From assembly GCA_027346125.1 (NCBI GenBank), contig DAIEST010000023.1:1-7398 (forward strand): DNA of 7,398 bases. Direction: 5' to 3'. Made by a program: the position numbers and the translations under genes. The notes under the pieces are model-generated. The model did not search any database. It was given only the letters and a program-made list of their open reading frames with translations, and had not been told where the DNA came from. Positions 1 through 6,142 of this stretch are shown here, in pieces; position 1 is the first letter of the stretch, and each line of letters begins with the position of its first letter. This DNA comes from Leptospirillum sp. Its GTDB lineage: Bacteria > Nitrospirota > Leptospirillia > Leptospirillales > Leptospirillaceae.

Positions 1-1
1 C

Positions 2-256
2 AGGGATTCCAGGCCCCAAAGGGACGACCGGGGGCCGAGGGATTACTCCGAGCGCCCCTCTTCCCGTCCGGGCGCTCCCAGACAGCGCGACGACAGGGGC
101 CCTTCTTCCCGAGATTCCAGGCCCCAAAGGGATGACCGGGGGCCGAGGGATTACTCCGGACGCTCCTCTTCCCGTCCGGGCGCTCCCGGACAGCGCGACG
201 ACAGGGGTCCTTCTTCTTCCCGAGATTCCAGACCCCAAAGGGACGACCGGGGATCA
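2..256 (+). repeat. In-frame coding tandem repeat, 108/111-bp unit, about 2.3 copies
   Basis: Unit 1 spans 2-109 (108 bp) and unit 2 spans 110-220 (111 bp, one extra Ser codon). A third copy starting at 221 matches only to about 256 before diverging. The units are nearly identical at DNA level, differing at a few positions, which points to recent duplication or homogenisation. Each unit encodes 36-37 residues and contains the RDDRGP block twice. The array touches the window edge, so more copies may lie upstream. Confidence 0.9.
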
Positions 257-478
257 AGAGATGGATTCGGACAGCCTTCAGCAAGACAACGGGAAGGTTC
301 TTCTTCCCGACCTTCGACCTATGACCGGAACAGGCAAACAAAGAACGAAGGGGACTATCCGCAAAAGAAATCGGCCCATTCGTCCGACACAAGCAACTAC
401 TCCAGAAAACCAAGTTCATCCCGTCCGACACATCGCAAGTTTCCGGGACGGAAACATCCTTCAAAATCAACGGAGTAA
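2..478 (+). CDS. C-terminal repeat-rich basic tail of an unidentified protein (5' end outside window)
   Basis: The frame is open from the first full codon at base 2 to TAA at 476-478, giving 158 C-terminal residues. The tail is strongly hydrophilic and low in complexity, rich in Arg, Asp, Pro, Ser, Gly and Gln. It begins with two near-identical 36-37 residue repeats and a third partial copy, containing RDSRPQRDDRGP and RPGAP blocks. It then becomes a Ser/Lys/Arg-rich stretch ending THRKFPGRKHPSKSTE. No catalytic domain lies in the window. Disordered Arg-rich tails of this kind are known at the C-termini of some RluB/RsuA-type pseudouridine synthases and DEAD-box RNA helicases, where they contact RNA. 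Either is possible here; the identity is inference. It overlaps the aspS ribosome-binding site and ends 3 nt before the aspS ATG, so the two are very probably co-transcribed and translationally coupled. The frame is supported by in-frame repeat units and by this junction. Confidence 0.75.
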   Translation, partial: RDSRPQRDDRGPRDYSERPSSRPGAPRQRDDRGPSSRDSRPQRDDRGPRDYSGRSSSRPGAPGQRDDRGPSSSRDSRPQRDDRGSRDGFGQPSARQREGSSSRPSTYDRNRQTKNEGDYPQKKSAHSSDTSNYSRKPSSSRPTHRKFPGRKHPSKSTE

Positions 479-484
479 GAGATG
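472..484 (+). promoter_or_regulatory. aspS ribosome-binding site inside the upstream gene's last codons
   Basis: GGAG at 472-475 lies 6 nt before the ATG at 482 and forms part of the upstream gene's last sense codons (ACG GAG TAA). The stop codon at 476-478 sits between the Shine-Dalgarno and the aspS start. Ribosomes finishing the upstream gene therefore stop on the aspS initiation region, a classic arrangement for translational coupling. Confidence 0.8.
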
Positions 485-2236
485 TATCGATCCCATCCCA
501 TTGAGGATGTTATAACGTTGCCCATTGGCACCGCTGTGACTTTGTCCGGATGGGTCCAATCAGTGAGGGACCATGGAGGACTTCTTTTTTTCGACCTTCG
601 GGATCGCTCTGGCATCGTCCAGGTCGTCGTCAATCCGGAAACCAATCCGCTACTGAACGATCTGGCAAAATCCCTCCGGGACGAGTGGGTTGTTTCACTC
701 CATGGCAATATCGAACAACGGCCTGAAGGGACCCGCAATCCAACAATCCCAACTGGCGCTGTCGAGATCCGGGTACAGGAACTCCACGTCCTGAACACCT
801 GTCCCACTCCTCCATTCCCCATCGACGATCGCATCGAGGTCTCGGAGGCATTGCGGCTGACATACCGTTATCTGGACATGCGCAGGGGAACACTGAAAGA
901 ATCGCTCAACCTTCGGGCTGAGCTGACCCACTTCATCCGGAACTATCTTCATGACAGCGGGTTCTGGGACATCGAGACTCCGATTCTGACCCGGTCCACC
1001 CCGGAAGGCGCACGGGACTTTCTTGTCCCCTCCCGCCTTGAAAAAGGATCGTTCTACGCCCTTCCGCAATCGCCTCAACTGTTCAAGCAGCTCCTCATGG
1101 TGGGCGGAATCGAGCGTTACTACCAGATCGCCCGATGTTTCCGGGATGAGGATTTGCGAGCAGACCGTCAACCAGAGTTTACCCAGGTCGATATAGAAGC
1201 TTCTTTTCTCACGATGGATCAATTCCTCTATCTGATGGAAGGAATGATTCAAGCCGTATTCGAACGTTTTTCCGAATCCAGTCCATCCCGTCCCTTCATG
1301 CGCCTTACCCACAAGGAAGCCATGGAGAAATACGGTTCGGACAAACCGGATCTTCGATTCGATTTGCCGATCCGGAATGCAACCGACCTCGCCAGAAAAA
1401 CGCAATTCAGGGTTTTTCTCGATGTTCTTGAACGAAAAGGGAGCGTTCTTGCCCTCCGCTACCCTGGAGGAGCCGCTCTCAGTCGGAAAGAAATCGATGA
1501 ACTGACCCAGTGGACAATGGATCAGGGGGCCAAGGGACTGGCATGGATCAAGGTAGAGGGGGAGACATTCCAGAGTCCGATTCTGAAGTTCTTTCCGGAA
1601 GAATCCCAGAACGATCTTCGAAATCTGCTGCAACCTGAATCCGGGGATCTGCTCCTGTTCGTTGCGGACAAGACAGCGTTGGCCCAGAAAATTTCCGGAC
1701 AGCTCCGACTGAAGATCGGCGATGCACTGGGACTGCGGTCTTCCCAAAAACGCTCTCTTCTCTGGATCGTCGATTTTCCTCTCTTTGAATGGAACGAAGA
1801 CGAAAACCGGCTGGAAGCCCTTCACCACCCGTTTACAGCGCCCAGACGCGAAGACATTCCTCTTCTGGAAACAGATCCGCTCTCTGTTCGTTCAGATGCC
1901 TACGACCTTGTCCTGAATGGAACAGAACTGGGCGGAGGGAGTGTTCGCAACTTTGAACCGCATCTTCAGGAAAGACTCTTCCAGAAAATCGGGATTTCTC
2001 CGGAAAATGCCCGGGAGCGATTCGGTTTTCTTCTCGATGCACTGACATTCGGTGCGCCACCGCATTTGGGAATGGCATTGGGACTCGACAGATTTGCCAT
2101 GCTGCTCTCGGGACGGGACTCCATCCGGGACGTGATCGCGTTTCCAAAAACACAAAAAGGGACCTGTCTCTTGACGCAGGCCCCTTCACAGGTCGACCCT
2201 CTTCAATTGAGAGACCTCGGAATCCGTCCGGGCTGA
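482..2236 (+). CDS. aspS: Aspartate--tRNA ligase, probably non-discriminating (Asp/Asn)
   Basis: This cytoplasmic class II aminoacyl-tRNA synthetase charges tRNA-Asp with aspartate using ATP. The 584 residues match the usual bacterial AspRS length of about 580-600. Visible parts are the N-terminal OB-fold anticodon domain (about 1-105), QSPQLFKQL (196-204), motif 2 FRDEDLRADRQPEFTQVD (220-237), the bacterial GAD-type insertion (about 280-425), the active-site segment NGTELGGGS (479-487) and motif 3 GMALGLDR (530-537) with Arg537. The start is ATG 482, with GGAG 6 nt upstream. Residues His31 (in RDHGG) and Gly83 (in RPEGTRNP) equal the two anticodon-domain residues that loosen tRNA specificity in Pseudomonas aeruginosa AspRS; the E. 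coli discriminating enzyme has Leu at the first position. I therefore infer that it also makes Asp-tRNA-Asn, later amidated by GatCAB, though neither GatCAB nor AsnRS is visible here. It is the last gene of its operon, followed by the terminator at 2305-2336. Confidence 0.97.
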   Translation: MYRSHPIEDVITLPIGTAVTLSGWVQSVRDHGGLLFFDLRDRSGIVQVVVNPETNPLLNDLAKSLRDEWVVSLHGNIEQRPEGTRNPTIPTGAVEIRVQELHVLNTCPTPPFPIDDRIEVSEALRLTYRYLDMRRGTLKESLNLRAELTHFIRNYLHDSGFWDIETPILTRSTPEGARDFLVPSRLEKGSFYALPQSPQLFKQLLMVGGIERYYQIARCFRDEDLRADRQPEFTQVDIEASFLTMDQFLYLMEGMIQAVFERFSESSPSRPFMRLTHKEAMEKYGSDKPDLRFDLPIRNATDLARKTQFRVFLDVLERKGSVLALRYPGGAALSRKEIDELTQWTMDQGAKGLAWIKVEGETFQSPILKFFPEESQNDLRNLLQPESGDLLLFVADKTALAQKISGQLRLKIGDALGLRSSQKRSLLWIVDFPLFEWNEDENRLEALHHPFTAPRREDIPLLETDPLSVRSDAYDLVLNGTELGGGSVRNFEPHLQERLFQKIGISPENARERFGFLLDALTFGAPPHLGMALGLDRFAMLLSGRDSIRDVIAFPKTQKGTCLLTQAPSQVDPLQLRDLGIRPG

Positions 2237-2304
2237 GCGTCGCTCACCGCCTGATTCTCGCCGCTCTCCCTCTCCAGAACTGGTTCCACCAAAAGAAGGT
2301 AAAC

Positions 2305-2336
2305 AAAAGGCCCGGGAAAATATCCCCGGGCCTTTT
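2305..2336. terminator. Bidirectional intrinsic terminator between aspS and glnA
   Basis: A perfect 12-bp inverted repeat, AAAAGGCCCGGG (2305-2316) and CCCGGGCCTTTT (2325-2336), encloses an 8-nt A/T-rich loop. A-tracts on one arm and T-tracts on the other give a GC stem followed by U residues on either strand. It sits 68 nt after the aspS stop and 25 nt after the glnA stop, so it can end both convergent transcripts. Confidence 0.9.
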
Positions 2337-2361
2337 GACGTTCCGGACACCTGATCGTCGA

Positions 2362-3771
2362 TCAGATATCGTAGTACAGGAAAAACTCGTGAGGATGAGG
2401 TCGAAGCCGAACCGGATCGATTTCCTTCTTCTGCTTTTCCTTGATCCAGGTTTCGATGACATCAGGCGTGAACACACCGCCCTTCAGCAGAAAGTCGTGG
2501 TCCTTTTCCAGAGCCTGCAATGCTCCCTCAAGGCTACCCGGCATCTGCTTGATCTTCCGGCGCTCACGGTCAGACAATTCGTAAAGATCTTTTTCGATCG
2601 GCTCCGGAGGAGTCAGCTTTCTTTCGATTCCGTCCAGACCCGCCATCAACATGGCTGAAAAAGCCAGGTAGGGGTTGGCGCTCGGATCCGGGGTCCGGAA
2701 CTCGAGACGCTTTGCCTTCTCGTTCTTCGAATACATCGGAATCCGGATACAAGCCGAACGATTCCGCTTGGAATAGACCAGATTGATCGGAGCTTCATAT
2801 CCCGGGACCAGTCTCTTGTAGGAATTGGTCGTTGGCGCAATGATCGCCAGCAGAGCCGGGGCGTGATGAATCAACCCACCAATGTAGTGGATGGCCATCT
2901 GGGAGATGTCGGCATAACCACCCTTCTGGAAAAACAGGTTTTTTCCACCCTTCCAGAGGCTCTGGTGGACATGCATGCCAGACCCATTGTCCCCGAACAG
3001 GGGTTTCGGCATAAAGGTTGCCGATTTTCCATATTTCAATGCGGTGTTCTTCACCACATACTTGTACTTCATGACATTGTCGGCCATCTTGACCATCGTG
3101 TCATAACGCATGTCGATTTCGCACTGTCCCGCGGTCGCCACTTCATGGTGATGGACTTCAGTCCGAATGCCGATCCGTTCCATCGTCAGAATCATGTCAG
3201 AACGCAGATCCTGAAGGGAATCGGTCGGAGGAACGGGGAAATAGCCTTCCTTGTGGCGGATTTTATAACCCAGATTGGGCTCTTCATCCCTGTCAGAGTT
3301 CCAGATCCCTTCGGAAGAATCCACAGAATAATGGGAGTAATGAGCCCCACCTCCGAAGCGGACATCGTCAAAGACGAAAAATTCGCATTCGGGCCCCCAG
3401 TAGGAGATATCCGCGACTTTCTTGAGATAGTTTTCCGCTTTCTGTGCAATGAAGCGGGGATCCCTGGAATATGATTCCCCTGTAATCGGGTCCTTGATGT
3501 TCGCAATCAGGACAAGCGTTGGAACCTGCGTGAACGGATCCAGAAACGCAGACTGCGGATCCGGAATAAGCAGCATATCGGACTCGTTGATCGCCTGGAA
3601 TCCCCGGATGCTCGAACCATCAAAGCCGAGCCCCTCTAAAAACAGGTCTTCGCTAAGTTCATGAGTGGATGTGGAAAAGTGCTGCCAGATTCCAAAAAGA
3701 TCTATAAACCGGATGTCGATGATCTGGACATTGTTTTTCTTGGAAAATTCCAATACCTCTTTGGGCGTCAT
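2362..3771 (-). CDS. glnA: Glutamine synthetase type I (GSI-beta), adenylylatable
   Basis: This enzyme catalyses glutamate + NH3 + ATP to glutamine in the cytoplasm, the main entry of ammonium into metabolism, as a dodecamer. The 469 residues equal the length of E. coli GlnA. The N-terminal beta-grasp carries FDGSSIRGF (50-58). The catalytic domain shows EFFVFD (130-135), EVHHHEVATAGQCE (205-218), the nucleotide-binding KPLFGDNGSGMHVHQS (256-271), the flap glutamate in VPGYEAPIN (Glu326) and RNRSACIRIP (336-345). DLYEL at 395-399 places Tyr397 at the residue adenylylated by GlnE in the beta subfamily, so covalent regulation through GlnE/PII is likely. The start codon at 3771 is preceded by AGGAG on the minus strand (3782-3786), 10 nt away. 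It appears monocistronic: its own promoter at 3939-3967 and the terminator at 2305-2336 flank it. The leader holds an attenuator-like terminator and a hairpin over the Shine-Dalgarno, annotated separately. Confidence 0.98.
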   Translation of the reverse strand: MTPKEVLEFSKKNNVQIIDIRFIDLFGIWQHFSTSTHELSEDLFLEGLGFDGSSIRGFQAINESDMLLIPDPQSAFLDPFTQVPTLVLIANIKDPITGESYSRDPRFIAQKAENYLKKVADISYWGPECEFFVFDDVRFGGGAHYSHYSVDSSEGIWNSDRDEEPNLGYKIRHKEGYFPVPPTDSLQDLRSDMILTMERIGIRTEVHHHEVATAGQCEIDMRYDTMVKMADNVMKYKYVVKNTALKYGKSATFMPKPLFGDNGSGMHVHQSLWKGGKNLFFQKGGYADISQMAIHYIGGLIHHAPALLAIIAPTTNSYKRLVPGYEAPINLVYSKRNRSACIRIPMYSKNEKAKRLEFRTPDPSANPYLAFSAMLMAGLDGIERKLTPPEPIEKDLYELSDRERRKIKQMPGSLEGALQALEKDHDFLLKGGVFTPDVIETWIKEKQKKEIDPVRLRPHPHEFFLYYDI

Positions 3772-3783
3772 AAAAACTCAACT

Positions 3784-3803
3784 CCTTTCCTCTTTAGGAA
3801 AGA
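3784..3803 (-). promoter_or_regulatory. Hairpin covering part of the glnA Shine-Dalgarno
   Basis: In the minus-strand RNA, CUUUCCU (3802-3796) can pair with AGGAAAG (3791-3785) around an AAAG loop, a perfect 7-bp stem. The 3' arm contains the first part of the glnA ribosome-binding site GGAAAGGAG, leaving only the last bases free. This could lower initiation until melted or bound. The stem is AU-rich and short, so it may be only a mild modulator. Confidence 0.5.
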
Positions 3804-3825
3804 TCCAGATGGTTTCAGGGTGGGT

Positions 3826-3838
3826 ACACCCCGGGTGT
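3826..3838. repeat. Inverted repeat ACACCC-C-GGGTGT in the glnA leader
   Basis: This 6-bp perfect inverted repeat with a 1-bp centre lies between the leader terminator and the glnA start. A 1-nt loop cannot close an RNA hairpin, although an ACAC/GUGU stem with a 5-nt loop could. It may be a protein-binding site in DNA or chance; no known operator consensus is recognised. Confidence 0.4.
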
Positions 3839-3862
3839 CCGACTTACGCCTGCTGTCCCGTC

Positions 3863-3900
3863 GCAAAAAAAAGGCGTCCTTTTCAAAAAGACGCCTTTGT
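3863..3900 (-). terminator. Intrinsic terminator inside the glnA leader (attenuator or end of a small RNA)
   Basis: On the minus strand AAAGGCGTC (3898-3890) pairs with GACGCCTTT (3878-3870), a perfect 9-bp stem. It can be extended inward by one G-U and three U-A pairs to a 3-nt loop. Eight T residues follow (3872-3865), the classical intrinsic-terminator form. The plus-strand reading has only a short T run, so the signal faces glnA. It lies roughly 30-70 nt after the predicted start of transcription and about 90 nt before the glnA ATG. No minus-strand gene lies between the promoter and this hairpin, so it must act on the glnA transcript itself or end a short separate RNA. Confidence 0.75.
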
Positions 3901-3938
3901 CTTCTGAATAAAGAGAACCCGAAGTTCGTTGGGAATTG

Positions 3939-3967
3939 ATTCTAGGAACTAGGTGATCACCTGTCAA
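3939..3967 (-). promoter_or_regulatory. Near-consensus sigma-70 promoter for glnA
   Basis: On the minus strand the -35 box TTGACA (3967-3962) is perfect, the spacer is exactly 17 bp (3961-3945), and the -10 box TAGAAT (3944-3939) matches 5 of 6 consensus bases. Transcription should start near 3930-3933, giving a glnA leader of about 160 nt. No sigma-54 (-24/-12) element is evident, so glnA here looks driven by the housekeeping sigma factor and held in check by an operator and leader structure. Confidence 0.8.
3951..3962. promoter_or_regulatory. Perfect 12-bp palindrome in the glnA promoter spacer (candidate operator)
   Basis: AGGTGATCACCT is fully self-complementary. It occupies most of the 17-bp spacer and overlaps the first base of the -35 box. 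A dimeric regulator bound here would block RNA polymerase, so a repressor is the natural reading. It does not match the GlnR, NtcA or NtrC site patterns that I know, so the cognate protein is unknown. Confidence 0.55.
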
Positions 3968-4019
3968 GGGTTTGCCCGGAAATCCCATAAAGCACCCTGT
4001 TTTCGGACCCCGATACGTC

Positions 4020-4048
4020 TTGCATTCCACTATTCTCCTTTGTAGCAT
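4020..4048 (+). promoter_or_regulatory. Possible sigma-70 promoter for the oxidoreductase gene
   Basis: TTGCAT (4020-4025), a 17-bp spacer and TAGCAT (4043-4048) form a moderate match (3/6 and 4/6 bases). Transcription would start near 4055, about 50 nt before the chosen ATG at 4107. It is the best candidate in the divergent gap, but weak matches like this are common. Confidence 0.35.
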
Positions 4049-4106
4049 GAAAAGACTTCACCAATCCGGTCTGAATCATCACTGCACGCCCAGAAGAGGA
4101 ACCCCC

Positions 4107-5489
4107 ATGGAACACTCGCACGAGATCCTCGTTATCGGAGCAGGTTCGGCCGGGCGCTACGCAGCACGGGCCGCGGCTTCCCTTGGAAAAACGGTGACTC
4201 TCGTCGAATCCGGGCCGTTCGGGGGACTCTGCATCCTCAAGGGGTGCATGCCCTCCAAGGCACTTCTGCGCCCCGCACATACCCTTTACTTCCTCAACCA
4301 CAAGCTTGAGGAAATCGGTCTGCGACTCGAGGGAAAGGCGTTTCCGGACATTCCCCGGATGATCCGGCAAAAAAACGCGATGATACAGGAGATGGCGGAC
4401 GATGCGCTCCATGGCATCGAAAAGACCGAAGGGATCACCCTGGAAAGAGGTCAATTCAGCTTTACCGGCCCTCATGCAGGACATCTCGACGGAATACCCG
4501 TCATCTTCGAGAAAGCGGTCATTGCAACAGGATCCAGCCTCAAAATCCCGGCCATTCCCGGGCTCCGGAAAGACTGGATACTGACTTCCGACGATGTTCT
4601 CGAACTCGAAGAACTGCCCGGGTCTGTCCTGGTGATGGGCGGAGGACCGGTCGGTCTGGAACTTGGACAGTACCTTTTGCATCTCGGATCCAAGGTCTCT
4701 CTGGTCGACACCAACATCAACTGGCATCCTCAGGTGGACCATGAACTCGCCAGAAACTATCTGGACGCCATCGAATCCCAGGGGATGGAAATTTACCTGG
4801 GAATCCGCCGCGAAGAGTTCGTCACACGCGGAAATACACCGGTCTTTCGTTGTCAGACCGGAGACAGCCATCATGAGATTCCTTTTGACAAAGTCCTCGT
4901 CGCCACCGGCCGAAAACCCAATACCGAACACCTGAACCTTCAGGCCGCCAACATCAATACCTCACGCCATGGGCACGTTCACGTGGACAACTACCTGAGG
5001 ACATCCAACCATCATATCTATGCCGCAGGGGATGTTACCGGCGTTCTTCCGGTCCTGAACCTTGCCACTTTTCAGGGGGAACACGCCGGACGGAATGCGG
5101 CACTCGCAAACCCGATTCCTGTCCGCTCTCCCCTGGTCCCCATCTCAATTTTCACAGAACCGGAGTATGCGCGGGTCGGAATCACCGAAACACAGGCCCG
5201 GGATCGGAAAATCCCGGTTCAGACCGGAAGGATTTCCTTTTCAGATCTTGGAAAAGCGATCGTCAACAGACAAACGCAGGGTGGGCTGAAAATCGTGGCT
5301 CACGCCAAAAGCCGGGAGATTCTCGGAGTTGAACTGTTCGGAGCCGGAGCATCGGATCTGATCCATACGCTGACCGTTGCCATGCATTTTCACTCGACGC
5401 TGGATCAGTATCAGGAAATCCTGCACATACACCCGACCTTCTCTGAAATTTTCAAATATCTGATCGACGAGATGACAGACTCGCTTTAG
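4107..5489 (+). CDS. FAD-dependent pyridine nucleotide-disulfide oxidoreductase (dihydrolipoyl dehydrogenase-like)
   Basis: This is a cytoplasmic flavoenzyme of the class I disulfide reductase family (lipoamide dehydrogenase, mercuric reductase, glutathione reductase). The 460 residues show the FAD-binding GAGSAG (11-16), the redox pair CILKGC (Cys42 and Cys47) followed by MPSK, the ATG motif (140-142), the NAD-binding GGGPVGLE (178-185), ATGRKPN (266-272), the second FAD motif IYAAGDVTG (304-312) and the C-terminal catalytic His442-Pro with Glu447 in HIHPTFSE. Asp201 at the end of the second Rossmann strand favours NAD over NADP. The start at 4107 is chosen because AGAGGA (4095-4100) lies 6 nt upstream and the motif spacing is normal; upstream in-frame ATGs at 3972 and 4047 lack a ribosome-binding site. 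It has no mercury-binding N-domain and no vicinal C-terminal Cys pair, arguing against MerA. GGLCILKGCMPSK differs from the GGTCLNVGCIPSK of true Lpd, and no 2-oxoacid dehydrogenase genes are near, so the substrate is uncertain. Confidence 0.9.
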   Translation: MEHSHEILVIGAGSAGRYAARAAASLGKTVTLVESGPFGGLCILKGCMPSKALLRPAHTLYFLNHKLEEIGLRLEGKAFPDIPRMIRQKNAMIQEMADDALHGIEKTEGITLERGQFSFTGPHAGHLDGIPVIFEKAVIATGSSLKIPAIPGLRKDWILTSDDVLELEELPGSVLVMGGGPVGLELGQYLLHLGSKVSLVDTNINWHPQVDHELARNYLDAIESQGMEIYLGIRREEFVTRGNTPVFRCQTGDSHHEIPFDKVLVATGRKPNTEHLNLQAANINTSRHGHVHVDNYLRTSNHHIYAAGDVTGVLPVLNLATFQGEHAGRNAALANPIPVRSPLVPISIFTEPEYARVGITETQARDRKIPVQTGRISFSDLGKAIVNRQTQGGLKIVAHAKSREILGVELFGAGASDLIHTLTVAMHFHSTLDQYQEILHIHPTFSEIFKYLIDEMTDSL

Positions 5490-6142
5490 GGATCCCTCCC
5501 GACACCCTGCCCCGGAGAGAGGGATTCGACAGACCTGGCCTCCCTCTCCCTCAGCGACAGGAACACAAGAAAAGAAACCTCATTCCTGAAAACCCGTTCC
5601 ACATAGAGCGCCCGGGATTCCCCCTTCCGACCGCTATACAGGCCGACTCCTCTTGCAGCATCGTCCCGCTCAAGCGCGAGATCATGTTTCAGAATCATCA
5701 GACCGACCCGGACATTGACCGGAATCCGGAATAAATCTTCAGGCTGGAGCGGACGATATCCCCCCGGCTCATGGCGGGCAAAATATCGGCGCCAGAACGG
5801 AAAATGCACCTGAAACAGGCCATAGTCCTGGGAAGGGGAATTCAGGGCATGGGGATCGAACCCGGACTCCTGCTGAACAATCGCAACGGCGAGGTAAAGA
5901 GGTACGCGCTGACGGCGGGATTCCAGCAGAAGATTCCGGGAAATGCTGCTCCGGACACTGGCAGCCATATGCGTCCTGGCATGGAGGGAAATGTAATCGG
6001 AGAGAAACTTGAGCGTCTCTCCGGGCGCTTCAATCGCGAGCGCCGAAGACAGGCGGGAGAACGACAGGAAACAGATGATGAAGAAAGAGAGGACAGCGGA
6101 ACGGAGGGAGACTCCTGCCCTGAAAAAAGGAAAAGGCCCCAT
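5486..6142 (-). CDS. Exported lytic transglycosylase, SLT-like domain
   Basis: The 218-residue product probably cleaves the MurNAc-GlcNAc bond of peptidoglycan in the periplasm. The N-terminus is a signal peptide: Arg8 and Arg14, a hydrophobic core at about 16-29, and a likely cleavage site after ALA (residue 36). The SLT core follows: VPLYLAVAIVQQESGFDP (80-97) with catalytic Glu92, then DYGLFQVHF (106-114) and a helical segment with NVRVGLMILK. These are family 1 lytic transglycosylase hallmarks. ATG 6142 is preferred because it gives a compact signal peptide and has GGGAAAAGG upstream. ATG 6187, 45 bases further upstream, lacks a ribosome-binding site but cannot be excluded; still longer versions would run back into erpA. 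The start codon lies within the loop of an intrinsic terminator (6123-6161). The stop overlaps the last 4 bp of the convergent oxidoreductase gene. It could be a specialised secretion-linked LT, but nothing nearby supports that. Confidence 0.83.
   Translation of the reverse strand: MGPFPFFRAGVSLRSAVLSFFIICFLSFSRLSSALAIEAPGETLKFLSDYISLHARTHMAASVRSSISRNLLLESRRQRVPLYLAVAIVQQESGFDPHALNSPSQDYGLFQVHFPFWRRYFARHEPGGYRPLQPEDLFRIPVNVRVGLMILKHDLALERDDAARGVGLYSGRKGESRALYVERVFRNEVSFLVFLSLREREARSVESLSPGQGVGRDP

Noticed and set aside
2..256. CRISPR-like array
   Set aside because: Units are tandem without unique spacers and form one continuous reading frame.
132..515. 127-residue plus-strand frame through the repeats into aspS
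   Set aside because: It is out of frame with the repeat-tail reading that ends exactly at the aspS junction, and overlaps the aspS start.
695..1828. 377-residue open frame on the minus strand within aspS
   Set aside because: It lies wholly antisense to a certain AspRS gene, shows no recognisable domain and has biased, low-quality composition; it is a codon-usage shadow.
2351..2365. CTGATC-GTC-GATCAG inverted repeat at the glnA stop codon
   Set aside because: It is short and lacks a T-tract; it is probably incidental next to the strong terminator at 2305-2336.
2863..3474. 203-residue plus-strand frame within glnA
   Set aside because: It is antisense to an unambiguous glutamine synthetase and has no domain of its own.
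3972..4106. N-terminal extension of the oxidoreductase from an upstream ATG
   Set aside because: There is no ribosome-binding site, the extension is unlike the family N-terminus, and the FAD motif is correctly placed from ATG 4107.
3957..4931. 324-residue minus-strand frame opposite the oxidoreductase and its upstream region
   Set aside because: It is antisense to a gene with intact catalytic motifs, has no clear motif itself and runs through the glnA promoter region.
5492..5525. ATCCCTC/GAGGGAT inverted repeat after the oxidoreductase gene
   Set aside because: The loop is about 20 nt and no T-tract follows, so it does not qualify as an intrinsic terminator.
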